Positions 1-7,302 of a stretch of DNA of 64,000 bases are shown here, piece after piece. The notes under the pieces are model-generated. The model ran no database searches. It was not told the DNA's origin and saw nothing but the letters and a program-made list of their open reading frames with translations. Both the position numbers and the translations under genes were made by a program. Within the stretch, counting starts at the first letter, position 1, and each line of letters opens with the position of its first letter. This DNA comes from TMED8 sp038125725 (GTDB lineage Bacteria > Pseudomonadota > Alphaproteobacteria > Rhodospirillales > Casp-alpha2): positions 1-64,000 of the forward strand of contig JAYPEK010000020.1 in NCBI GenBank assembly GCA_038125725.1, written 5' to 3'.

Positions 1-383
1 GCCGCCGGCTTGGCGCTCACGGCCGGCGCATCGCCGCCAGTCGCGGCCGGCGCCGGCGCCGCGCCGGTTTTGTCGCGGGAATCGCGGACCACGCCCTCGA
101 GCCGGTCGGCGGCGGCATTGCCGCGCTCCATCAAGAATACAAGGTCGTCGCGCAGCGATTCCGCACGGCCAATGCGTTCCTGCAAAAGATCGGTCATGGC
201 GCGCAGTTCGCCGATTCCCATCTCCGCCTTTTCGGTGGTTTCGGCGAAACCGCGAGCCAGGCGCTCCAATTCGCCCTTGTCCCGGCGCAACGCCGATAGC
301 CGTTTGTTGAGCGTCACCGCATAGCCGATGGTCACCACCAGCAGTACGGCAACGAGAATATCGAGAATTAGCGACACCGGCAT
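1..383 (-). CDS. DUF6468-type membrane-anchored protein, partial
   Basis: The 3' end runs off the left edge of the window; about 127 codons are visible. The protein starts with MPVSLILDILVAVLLVVTIG, a single N-terminal membrane segment (about residues 5-20), followed by a long charged helical region likely to form a coiled coil, then an Ala/Pro-rich stretch. A small anchored coiled-coil protein directly downstream of fliM is the usual position of the DUF6468 family in Rhodospirillales-like genomes. The start ATG at 381-383 (minus strand) is preceded by GGGAG. It lies 28 bases after the fliM stop and is probably co-transcribed with fliL-fliM. Its function is unknown; a link to the motor is inferred only from position. 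Confidence 0.72.
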   Translation of the reverse strand, partial: MPVSLILDILVAVLLVVTIGYAVTLNKRLSALRRDKGELERLARGFAETTEKAEMGIGELRAMTDLLQERIGRAESLRDDLVFLMERGNAAADRLEGVVRDSRDKTGAAPAPAATGGDAPAVSAKPA

Positions 384-411
384 CGGTCAGCTCCCGGTTT
401 GCAATGGATGC

Positions 412-1572
412 TCAGGTTTTCGGCAGTTTATCATAGCGGCCTTCGATACGGATGGCGATATTCTGCCCCTTGCGGCCCATGCGGCCGGTATACAACGGCA
501 CCTCGCCGCATTGCAGTTGAATGGGATCGTCCGGCGACGTGCCGAACATGATTCGCGAGCCGACCCGGAGGTCGAACACCCTAGCCAATTGCATGGTCTG
601 GGTGTCGATCACCGCTTCCAAATCGACCTCGGTCATCCACAACTCTTCGGCCAAGTGGGTTTCCCAAATGGAATCCCGGCCGAATTTCTCGCCCATGAAC
701 ATCTGCAGCAGCAGTTCGCGCACCGGTTCCAGGGTGGCGTAAGGCAGCAGCAATTCCAGGCGACCGCCGCGGTCTTCCATGTCGATGCGAAGCCGCGCCA
801 CGATGGCGGCGTTAGACGGACGGGAGATGGTCGCGAAGCGGGGGTTGGTTTCAAGCCGGTCGAACCGGAAGGTAACCGGGCTCAACGGTTCGAACGCGCC
901 GCTCAGGTCGCTGAGCATGACATGCACCATTCGCTCGACCAGCGAACGTTCGATGGTGGTGTAGGGCCGGCCTTCGATGCGCATCGCGGCGGTGCCGCGG
1001 CGGCCGCCGAGCAGCACGTCGACGATGGAATAGATCAGCGACGAATCGACCGTGATCAGCCCGTAGTTGTCCCACTCCTCGGCCTTGAACACGCTGAGCA
1101 TGGCCGGTAGCGGGATCGAGTTCAGGTAGTCGCCGAAACGGATAGAGGCAATATTGTCGAGCGAGACCTCGACGTTGTCGGAAGTGAAGTTTCGCAAGCT
1201 GGTCGACATCAGGCGGACCAGGCGGTCGAACACCACTTCCAGCATCGGCAGGCGTTCATAGGAAACCAGCGCGCTGGAAAGGATCGCCTGGATGCCCGAG
1301 CGCTGGCCTTCGTCCTCGTGCTCCTCGTCGAAGCCGAGCAGACTGTTGATTTCTTCCTGGTTCAGAACCCGGGTGGATTCCCGCCCACCGCCGGCATCGG
1401 CACCACCGCCGCCGCCGCCGTCATCATCATCGCCGCCACCGACCATCGCCTCCCATTCGGCCGCGAGGTCGTCCTGGTCGCCGCCCTCGTCATCGTCGCC
1501 GCCGCCGAGAGAGGCCTCCCATTCAGCGGCCAGGGCGTCTTGATCGAGATCGTCGTCGGCTGGGCTCGTCAT
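412..1572 (-). CDS. fliM: Flagellar motor switch protein FliM
   Basis: FliM forms the middle of the C-ring, binds CheY-P and sets the direction of rotation. The core is canonical: the CheY-binding-like segment LNQEEINSLLG (residues 70-80) is followed by the CheC-like middle domain and a C-terminal SpoA domain ending near the stop. At 386 residues it is longer than the usual 320-340 because about 65 extra residues precede the CheY-binding segment. These contain two near-identical acidic units, each LAAEWEA followed by Gly/Asp runs (about residues 12-31 and 34-53). The start overlaps the end of fliL by 4 bases, so the two are translationally coupled. The identification is secure; the role of the acidic extension is unknown. 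Confidence 0.95.
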   Translation of the reverse strand: MTSPADDDLDQDALAAEWEASLGGGDDDEGGDQDDLAAEWEAMVGGGDDDDGGGGGGADAGGGRESTRVLNQEEINSLLGFDEEHEDEGQRSGIQAILSSALVSYERLPMLEVVFDRLVRLMSTSLRNFTSDNVEVSLDNIASIRFGDYLNSIPLPAMLSVFKAEEWDNYGLITVDSSLIYSIVDVLLGGRRGTAAMRIEGRPYTTIERSLVERMVHVMLSDLSGAFEPLSPVTFRFDRLETNPRFATISRPSNAAIVARLRIDMEDRGGRLELLLPYATLEPVRELLLQMFMGEKFGRDSIWETHLAEELWMTEVDLEAVIDTQTMQLARVFDLRVGSRIMFGTSPDDPIQLQCGEVPLYTGRMGRKGQNIAIRIEGRYDKLPKT

Positions 1573-2114
1573 TGCACCAACATTTCCTTGAACAGAACGT
1601 CTTTGATCTTGGCCGGCGCGGCCGCGGCACTGACCCGAACGAGCAGTTCCTCGCGTAACCGATACATGCCGGCGGAGCCCTTCAGATCATCGATCCTGAG
1701 CTCACGCAGATAGGTCTGGAAGTTGTCGACGATCCTCGGCATGACGCTTTCGATCCTCGGTATGTCCGCCTGACTTTCCAATTCCAAACTGACGCGGATC
1801 TTCAGGAAGCTCGACTTCCGGCCGCCGGTGTTCAAGTTCACCAGCATTTCCTGGAGGTCGTAGAAAACCGCGCGCCCTCCTTCTTCGCTATGTTCGGCCG
1901 CCGCATCGCCTTCCGGCTTGCCGCCGGTGATCATCGCGATCACCGGATCCATGAGCCCGGTGAAATAGGCCGCCGCCAAACCGCCGACGATGAGCAACAA
2001 CAGCAGCGCGACAATGATCAGCAGCTTTTTCTTGCCGCCTTTCTCCGGCGACGGCTCGCCGCCGTCACCTCCTTCCTCATCGCCTGCTTCGGCTTCGTCG
2101 TCGTCTTCCGCCAT
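1569..2114 (-). CDS. fliL: Flagellar basal body-associated protein FliL
   Basis: FliL is a single-pass inner-membrane protein that surrounds the stator and supports torque. The 181-residue product has an acidic cytoplasmic N terminus (residues 1-25), a KGGKKK stop-transfer patch, one hydrophobic segment (about 31-52) and a periplasmic FliL domain that ends with LFKEMLVQ, the usual family ending. It is the first gene of the leftward fliL-fliM-DUF6468 group and overlaps fliM by 4 bases. The ATG at 2112-2114 gives the expected length. No sigma-54-type element could be found on the minus strand upstream. Confidence 0.93.
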   Translation of the reverse strand: MAEDDDEAEAGDEEGGDGGEPSPEKGGKKKLLIIVALLLLLIVGGLAAAYFTGLMDPVIAMITGGKPEGDAAAEHSEEGGRAVFYDLQEMLVNLNTGGRKSSFLKIRVSLELESQADIPRIESVMPRIVDNFQTYLRELRIDDLKGSAGMYRLREELLVRVSAAAAPAKIKDVLFKEMLVQ

Positions 2115-2525
2115 TACGCTTTCACCGGCTGCCGCGCGCCTCGCTTATTAAATCCCAAGACCCGCGAGCACTGAAATTTATAAATCCGCTTGGTTAACAA
2201 CTCATTGAAATTCCTGGCATGGCGCTCCTGCGGCGCCGGCCACTTCCGCGGGCATCCGCGCGAATCGCTGACCCCGTTCAGATTACCAAATCTGGCAGGG
2301 TAGCGGCAACAATCGCCAAGCCAAGCTGCCCCGATACCGGTCCCGGTGGTGCGGCGGCGGGCGGAAAAAGCTGCCCGGTCAAGGGCGGCAAAGCTGTCCG
2401 TCCGGGTCACCATTGCCTCGCCTGAAAACTAATTAACCCATTGTAATTACCGCAAAATTAAAACTGGCACGGTGAATGCATATTGAGCGGCGGGACGACG
2501 TGGACTGAATTGGAACTGTGGAAAA
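2115..2525. other. Divergent intergenic region, fliL / flgF
   Basis: This is 411 bases between the fliL and flgF starts. It holds a sigma-54-like element facing flgF (2464-2480). Short open frames exist on both strands, but none has a plausible ribosome site or a protein-like composition. I see no hairpin terminator or obvious repeat. Confidence 0.6.
2464..2480 (+). promoter_or_regulatory. Sigma-54 type promoter of flgF operon
   Basis: The sequence CTGGCACGGTGAATGCA matches the -24/-12 consensus (TGGCAC, five bases, TTGC), with GG and GC separated by exactly ten bases and one mismatch in the -12 box (ATGC). It lies 46 bases upstream of the flgF ATG. In FliX/FlbD-type alphaproteobacteria the rod and ring genes are commonly driven by such promoters, and fliX is present in this window. 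Confidence 0.75.
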
Positions 2526-3260
2526 ATGGAAACAACCTCATATATCGCGCTTTCACGGCAAACGGCGCTGCGGCGGCAGATGGACGTGGTCGCCAACAAT
2601 ATCGCCAACATGAACACCGCCGGCTTCAAGGGCGAACGCATGATGTTCGTCGAGCATTTGGTAAAGAGCAAAGGCGGCGAACGCATCCTCGGCGACAAGG
2701 TTTCCTACACCCGTGACATCGCCACCATGCGCGACCTCAGCGAAGGTCCGCTGGAGCAAACCGGCAATCCGCTGGACGTGGCGATCACCGGCGAAGGCTA
2801 CTTCACCATTCAGACCGAGACCGGCAACCGCTACACCCGAAACGGCCGGTTCCAGTTGGACGAAGGCGGCCAGTTGGTCACCCAGTCGGGCGCCCCGGTG
2901 CTTTCCGACGGCGGTCAGCCGTTCTTCTTCGCGCCGGGCGACGGCAAGATCAGCATCGGCCGCGACGGCACCGTATCCACCGCCAATGGCGACTTGGGCC
3001 GGCTCGCGGTCGTCACTTTCGACAACCAACATCGCCTGCGCCCCACCGGCGGCGGCCTGTTCGCCACCGAAGGCGAAGCCAAGCCGGTGGAACGGCCGAC
3101 GGTATCCCAGGGCATGCTGGAGGGATCCAACATCCAGCCGGTGGTGGAAATGTCGCGGCTGATCGAAGTGCAGCGAACCTACGAAAGCGTCAAGAACTTC
3201 CTGGAAAAGGAAGACGACCGCATGCGCAGCATGGTGCGCGATCTGGCCGAAGTGGCCTGA
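2526..3260 (+). CDS. flgF: Flagellar basal-body rod protein FlgF
   Basis: FlgF is a proximal rod protein exported by the flagellar type III system. The 244-residue protein has the rod/hook family N terminus (VVANNIANMNTAGFKGE, about residues 20-36), a central domain with the FTRNGRF-like segment YTRNGRFQ, and the C-terminal helix VEMSRLIEVQRTYESVKNFL. The start ATG is preceded by a purine-rich GTGGAAAA. It is the first gene of flgF-flgG-flgA-flgH. Its shorter length and divergent C terminus compared with the next gene separate it from FlgG. Confidence 0.95.
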   Translation: METTSYIALSRQTALRRQMDVVANNIANMNTAGFKGERMMFVEHLVKSKGGERILGDKVSYTRDIATMRDLSEGPLEQTGNPLDVAITGEGYFTIQTETGNRYTRNGRFQLDEGGQLVTQSGAPVLSDGGQPFFFAPGDGKISIGRDGTVSTANGDLGRLAVVTFDNQHRLRPTGGGLFATEGEAKPVERPTVSQGMLEGSNIQPVVEMSRLIEVQRTYESVKNFLEKEDDRMRSMVRDLAEVA

Positions 3261-3330
3261 CGCGAAACCGAACATAAGCCGTGGCATCACGGCACTGAAC
3301 GAAGCAAAGAAACCAAGAAAGGACGGGAAA

Positions 3331-4116
3331 ATGAGATCATTGGATATTGCCGCGACGGGAATGCTCGCGCAGCAGCGAAACGTGGAAGTCGTTTCCAACA
3401 ACCTGGCGAACATGAACACCACCGCCTTCATGCGCCGCCGCTCGGAATTCCACGATCTGATCTACCAGGACCTGCGACGGGTCGGCACCACGTCTTCGGA
3501 TGCCGGTACGGTGGTTCCGACGGGCGTGCAGGTGGGCCTCGGCGTGAAACTGGCCGCGGTTTACCGCATCCACGAACAAGGCAACCTGTCGGCGACCGAC
3601 AACACCTTCGACCTGGCCATCCAGGGTAAGGGCTTCTTCCAGGTCACCATGCCGGACGGCACCACCGCCTATACTCGCGACGGCACCTTCCAGTTGAACT
3701 CGTCGGGCGAGATCGTCACCCACGACGGCTATACGGTGCAGCCGGGCATCACTGTGCCGAGCAACGCCATCGACGTCACCATCAACAACTCGGGCGAGGT
3801 GTTGGTGAAGATCGAAGGCCAGGTGGCGCTCAGCAACGTCGGCCAGTTCAACATCTCCACCTTCCTCAACGACGCCGGCCTGCAGGCCGTCGGCGACAAC
3901 TTGTACAAGGAGACGCCGGCTTCCGGCACGGCGACCTCGAGCACGCCGGGCAGCACCGGTTTCGGCACCATTCTACAGGGCTTCCTGGAGACTTCGAACG
4001 TCAACGCGGTCGAGGAAGTGTCGAACCTGATCTCGGCGCAGCGCGCGTACGAAATGAACTCCAAGGTCATCCAGACCTCGGACGAAATGATGGGCACCCT
4101 GACGAGCCTCAGGTAG
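3331..4116 (+). CDS. flgG: Flagellar distal rod protein FlgG
   Basis: FlgG builds the distal rod that crosses the periplasm. At 261 residues it has the standard length, the N-terminal motif VSNNLANMNTTAFMRRR, the segment AYTRDGTFQLNSSGEIV and the typical C terminus VSNLISAQRAYEMNSKVIQTSDEMM. The ribosome site AGGACGGG lies just upstream of the ATG. A 70-base gap follows flgF with no terminator, so it belongs to the same transcript, and flgA follows after 10 bases. Confidence 0.97.
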   Translation: MRSLDIAATGMLAQQRNVEVVSNNLANMNTTAFMRRRSEFHDLIYQDLRRVGTTSSDAGTVVPTGVQVGLGVKLAAVYRIHEQGNLSATDNTFDLAIQGKGFFQVTMPDGTTAYTRDGTFQLNSSGEIVTHDGYTVQPGITVPSNAIDVTINNSGEVLVKIEGQVALSNVGQFNISTFLNDAGLQAVGDNLYKETPASGTATSSTPGSTGFGTILQGFLETSNVNAVEEVSNLISAQRAYEMNSKVIQTSDEMMGTLTSLR

Positions 4117-4126
4117 GAGCACGATC

Positions 4127-5107
4127 ATGCGCAGCCTTATTTTCATCCTGGCCATCGCACTGGCCTCCGTCTCGGCGCCGCCGGCCTGGTCCGGCGACGG
4201 CGACGGCCTCGCCCCGGACGCGGAGAAGGTCACGCTTCGCAAGTCGGTGCAGGTGCGCGGCCATCTCATCCGCCTCGGCGACATCTTCACCGTCACCGGC
4301 GACAAGGCCGACATCGAGGTCGCCTATGCGCCGGAACCGGGCAAACGCGCCGTGTTCGACGCCCGCTGGCTGTATCGCGTGGCACACGCTTACAAGATCG
4401 ACTGGCGTCCGCTCAGCTCCGAAATCCGCACCGTCATCACCCGCGACAGCGTCATCATCGACCGCGCCGAAATCGAGGAACTGCTTCTCGCCGCGCTAGC
4501 CGAAAAAGGCGCCGATCCGGATGCCGAGGTCGACCTCGGCAACCAGGTGCTGCGCCTGCACGTGCCGGGCGAAGCCGCGGACGCGGTCGAGGTCGAGGAA
4601 ATGAGCTTCGACCAGCGCTCGCAGCGGTTTTCGGCGATCATCAGCGCGCCCACCGGCAACGGCGCCGCGCGCCAGGTCCGCATCCGCGGGCGGCTGTTCG
4701 CCACCACCGAGGTCCCGGTCCTGAACCGTCGCGTCCTCGCCGGCGAGTTGATCAAGCGCCAGGACCTGAAATGGATCAAGGTCCGCAGCCGCCGCCTGCA
4801 GCCGAACACCGTCATCAACGATGCCGATCTGATCGGCCGCACACCCAGGCGCGGGCTTCGGGCCGGCTATCCGATCCTCGCCTCGGCGGTGCAGCGCCCG
4901 GTTCTGGTACCCAAGGGCAGCCTCGTCACCATGATCCTGCGCACGCCGCAGATGCTGCTCACCGCCCAGGGCAAGGCGCTCCAGAACGGCAGCGAGGGCG
5001 ACGTCATCCGAATCTCCAACTCGCAGAGCGACACCGTGGTCGAAGCCGAAGTCGTCGGCGAAGGCCGGGTCGCGGTGCGGCCGACGACCCTGATGGCCAT
5101 CAACTAA
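4127..5107 (+). CDS. flgA: P-ring assembly chaperone FlgA
   Basis: FlgA is a periplasmic chaperone needed for polymerising FlgI into the P-ring. The 326-residue product begins with a Sec signal peptide (residues 1-22, hydrophobic core LIFILAIALASVSA). The C-terminal half carries the SAF/ChapFlgA region: TEVPVLNRRVLAGELIKRQD, RTPRRGLRAGYPI and VLVPKGSLVTMILRTPQM. The GGAG ribosome site is 9 bases before the ATG. It lies between flgG and flgH, the usual alphaproteobacterial order, while its partner flgI is about 8.5 kb away beyond the iron transporter. Confidence 0.93.
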   Translation: MRSLIFILAIALASVSAPPAWSGDGDGLAPDAEKVTLRKSVQVRGHLIRLGDIFTVTGDKADIEVAYAPEPGKRAVFDARWLYRVAHAYKIDWRPLSSEIRTVITRDSVIIDRAEIEELLLAALAEKGADPDAEVDLGNQVLRLHVPGEAADAVEVEEMSFDQRSQRFSAIISAPTGNGAARQVRIRGRLFATTEVPVLNRRVLAGELIKRQDLKWIKVRSRRLQPNTVINDADLIGRTPRRGLRAGYPILASAVQRPVLVPKGSLVTMILRTPQMLLTAQGKALQNGSEGDVIRISNSQSDTVVEAEVVGEGRVAVRPTTLMAIN

Positions 5108-5141
5108 CCACGATCGAACAACCCCAAGCAGGACAACAACC

Positions 5142-5924
5142 ATGAAACAGAAAACGGGAAAATATACAGGCAAGGCCGCGAAGATCGCGCGCTACGCCGT
5201 GCTCGCCGCCGCCATGATGGCGGTGAGCGCCTGCAACGTCTTTACCCGGCTATCGGAGGTCGGCGATGGGCCTTCGCTTTCCGAAATTCAGAACCCGATC
5301 GCCAAGAAGGGCTACCAGCCGGTAAGCCTTCCGATGCCGACGCCGCAGCCGATCGAGGCCAACCCGAACTCGCTCTGGCGCGCCGGCGCGCGCGCCTTCT
5401 TCAAGGACCACCGCGCCAAGGAAGTGGGCGATGTGGTTACCATCGTGATGTCGCTCGATGACAGCGCCGTGTTCTCCAACAAGACGACGCGGGCACGCAC
5501 CGACACCGAGGTCTTCACCGCCACCGATCTTCTCGGTCTCGAAAGCGAACTGTCCAAGGTGCTGCCGCAGGGCATTGGCGCGCCGGGCAATATCGTCGAC
5601 TTCGGCAACGATCACGATACCGAGGGCGATGGCACGATCAACCGGTCGGAAACCTTGAGCCTGAAGTTCGCGGCGGTGGTCACGCAGATCCTGCCCAACG
5701 GCTCTCTGGTCGTCATGGGACGCCAGGAGGTGCGGGTCAACAGCGAGTTGCGCGAGTTGATGGTCACCGGCGTGGTGCGGCCGAGCGATATTGATTCCGA
5801 CAACACCGTTTCCGATGAAAAGATTGCCGAACTGCGCGTCGCCTACGGCGGGCGCGGAACGCTCAGCGAACTCCAGGCGCCCCGCTGGGGCATGCAGATC
5901 TGGGATATCGTTTTCCCGTTCTAG
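5142..5924 (+). CDS. flgH: Flagellar L-ring lipoprotein FlgH
   Basis: FlgH forms the outer-membrane L-ring around the rod. The 260-residue protein has a lipoprotein signal ending in VSAC, with Cys31 as the lipidation site. Family segments follow: NSLWRAGARAFFKDHRAKEVGDVVTIV near residues 70-100, LPNGSLVVMGRQEVRVNSELRE, the VRPSDID segment, and the ending WDIVFPF. It is the last gene of the operon and is followed by a strong rho-independent terminator. Confidence 0.96.
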   Translation: MKQKTGKYTGKAAKIARYAVLAAAMMAVSACNVFTRLSEVGDGPSLSEIQNPIAKKGYQPVSLPMPTPQPIEANPNSLWRAGARAFFKDHRAKEVGDVVTIVMSLDDSAVFSNKTTRARTDTEVFTATDLLGLESELSKVLPQGIGAPGNIVDFGNDHDTEGDGTINRSETLSLKFAAVVTQILPNGSLVVMGRQEVRVNSELRELMVTGVVRPSDIDSDNTVSDEKIAELRVAYGGRGTLSELQAPRWGMQIWDIVFPF

Positions 5925-5953
5925 GTCGGCGTCAGCCGGACCTGGAAACTTAA

Positions 5954-5985
5954 CGGCCGGCGGGGAACCGCCGGCCGCTTTTTTT
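5954..5985 (+). terminator. Intrinsic terminator after flgH
   Basis: A perfect 10-bp stem (CGGCCGGCGG at 5954-5963 paired with CCGCCGGCCG at 5968-5977) with a four-base loop is followed by C and seven T residues. It closes the flgFGAH transcript and separates it from the convergent dksA-like gene. Confidence 0.92.
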
Positions 5986-6009
5986 GTCTTTGCTGAACGC
6001 TGGAAAGCG

Positions 6010-6426
6010 TCAGTCGTCGCGGTGGGTGCGCTCCATCCGCTCGTGACGTTCCTGCGCTTCGATGCTGAGCGTGGCGATCGGCCGCGCTTCCAAGCGCGAA
6101 AGCCCGATCGGCTCATGCGTCTCTTCGCAGTAGCCGTAGCTGCCGTCCTCGATCCGCTCCAGCGCATCGTCGATCTTGTTGATCAGCTTGCGTGCCCGGT
6201 CGCGTGTCCTGAGTTCCAGGGAGCGCTCGGTTTCGATGGACGCGCGGTCCGCGATGTCGGCCTCGACGATCCCGCCCTCCTGCAGTTGCTGCAGGGTATT
6301 GTTGGATTCCTGCACCAGTTCGGTGCGCCAGGCGATGAGCTTCTGGCGGAAGTACTCCAGCATTCGGGGATTCATGAATTCTTCGTTTTTGTCCGGCCTG
6401 TAATCCGGCGGCAAAGTCACATTCAT
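6010..6426 (-). CDS. dksA: DksA/TraR-family transcription factor
   Basis: DksA proteins bind the secondary channel of RNA polymerase and act with ppGpp. The 138-residue product has the N-terminal coiled coil with the conserved DxxD-type tip region (VEADIADRASIETER) and the C-terminal finger region GYCEETHEPIGLSRLEARP. Only one of the four zinc-binding cysteines remains visible; the other positions are Thr, Ala or Ser, and the end reads RHERMERTHRDD as in alphaproteobacterial homologues. It is convergent with flgH across the terminator and lies downstream of fliX. A role in flagellar control is possible but not shown by the sequence. An alternative start at the internal Met-Asn-Pro would shorten it by 17 residues. 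Confidence 0.9.
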   Translation of the reverse strand: MNVTLPPDYRPDKNEEFMNPRMLEYFRQKLIAWRTELVQESNNTLQQLQEGGIVEADIADRASIETERSLELRTRDRARKLINKIDDALERIEDGSYGYCEETHEPIGLSRLEARPIATLSIEAQERHERMERTHRDD

Positions 6427-6616
6427 AGGACCTTGGACTCCCTACAGGTTTCAGCGCCGGGAATATATGAGCGTGTCCCCCATGTCGCAAGCGCATTTTG
6501 CGAATCCAGCCAGCGGCGCGGAATTTCACGCTAATTATCTGTTTTTGAATGAGAATGACTCCCGGCGGGATCAAGCGGAGAGGCCGCGTTCTCCCATGGC
6601 GCCAGCGCCCGGCACC

Positions 6617-7045
6617 CTATCTACGGGTATATTTGGCGATTTCCACCTCGGCTCGCAGCTCGATCTCGGCCAGCAATTCGTTCAAAACCGGGTCGCTGCT
6701 CTGCTCACGCTTCTGGCGCAAGCGCTGCGCCAAATCCGTCAGCTTTTCCTTGGAGAAATGCCCCATCAGAATGCCGAGGCGAAGCTCGTCCAAGCGGTCC
6801 AGCAGGTCGCCGCCATAAGCCATCAGTTTCTGCCGCTGGCGGCGCTCGTCCGTCGCATCGCCGACGCCTTGCGCGGCGAGGATGCCGTCGACACCGGCGA
6901 CACCCGAGACTTCCGCCGGATGCGCATCACCCGATCCGCTGGTCTCACGCAGCGAGTCGGCGAACGAGCTGCCGCTGGACGTGGACTTGCCGGTTCGTTT
7001 GGCGCCGTCCGGCCCTTTGGGCCCGCCGGTCGATGTTACCTTCAT
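6617..7045 (-). CDS. fliX: Flagellar assembly regulator FliX
   Basis: FliX is an alphaproteobacterial protein that couples early flagellar assembly to late gene expression by acting on the sigma-54 activator FlbD (established in Caulobacter). The 142-residue protein starts MKVTSTGGPKG, has a disordered Ser/Gly-rich N terminus and a helical C-terminal half (LLDRLDELRLGILMGHFSKE, ending AEVEIAKYTRR), matching the family in length and layout. A GGAAAG ribosome site precedes the ATG. Its presence fits the sigma-54-like promoters seen at 2464, 11345 and 13516. No flbD is in the window. Confidence 0.88.
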   Translation of the reverse strand: MKVTSTGGPKGPDGAKRTGKSTSSGSSFADSLRETSGSGDAHPAEVSGVAGVDGILAAQGVGDATDERRQRQKLMAYGGDLLDRLDELRLGILMGHFSKEKLTDLAQRLRQKREQSSDPVLNELLAEIELRAEVEIAKYTRR

Positions 7046-7186
7046 TCTTGTCTTTCCTTCCCGCCGCTGGCGGCGCGTTCAGTGGCCGCAATCCTGGGCG
7101 GCGCGTGAACCGCAGTATAGCGAATGCTGGGCGCAACGTAAGCGGAAACCGCCGCCGCCTCCACCGCGGGACCGCCCTACAAAAGT

Positions 7187-7205
7187 ATGCAATGACCCAT
7201 TGCAT
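7187..7205. promoter_or_regulatory. Perfect palindromic operator, Fur-like
   Basis: ATGCAATG-ACC-CATTGCAT is an exact 8-bp inverted repeat with a 3-base spacer. Its right arm contains the -35 box of the fbpA promoter, so a bound repressor would block transcription. The TGCAAT...ATTGCA arms resemble alphaproteobacterial Fur/Mur-type boxes; assignment to an iron regulator rests on this resemblance and on the downstream iron transporter. Confidence 0.7.
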
Positions 7206-7228
7206 TTGGGAAAACTCTCGCGTATAAC
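7200..7228 (+). promoter_or_regulatory. Sigma-70 type promoter of fbpABC
   Basis: TTGCAT (7200-7205) and TATAAC (7223-7228) are separated by exactly 17 bases, a near-consensus housekeeping promoter. Transcription would begin near 7235, about 70 bases before the fbpA ATG. The -35 box overlaps the palindrome at 7187-7205. Confidence 0.72.
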
Positions 7229-7243
7229 CCTCAAGCTTGAATT

Positions 7244-7262
7244 GCGATTGACTATCAATAGC
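7244..7262. promoter_or_regulatory. Second inverted repeat in fbpA leader
   Basis: GCGATTGA-CTA-TCAATAGC is an inverted repeat with one mismatch per arm pair, lying just downstream of the predicted transcription start. A perfect 10-base palindrome, TCAAGCTTGA, precedes it at 7231-7240. Either could be a second operator site; no regulator can be named. Confidence 0.45.
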
Positions 7263-7302
7263 GACAATAACCGACCGTATAGCAACCCATATTGAGGACC
7301 CA

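Noticed and set aside
2114..2413. 99-codon frame upstream of fliL on the minus strand
   Set aside because: No ribosome site, no family resemblance and it lies in the intergenic promoter region.
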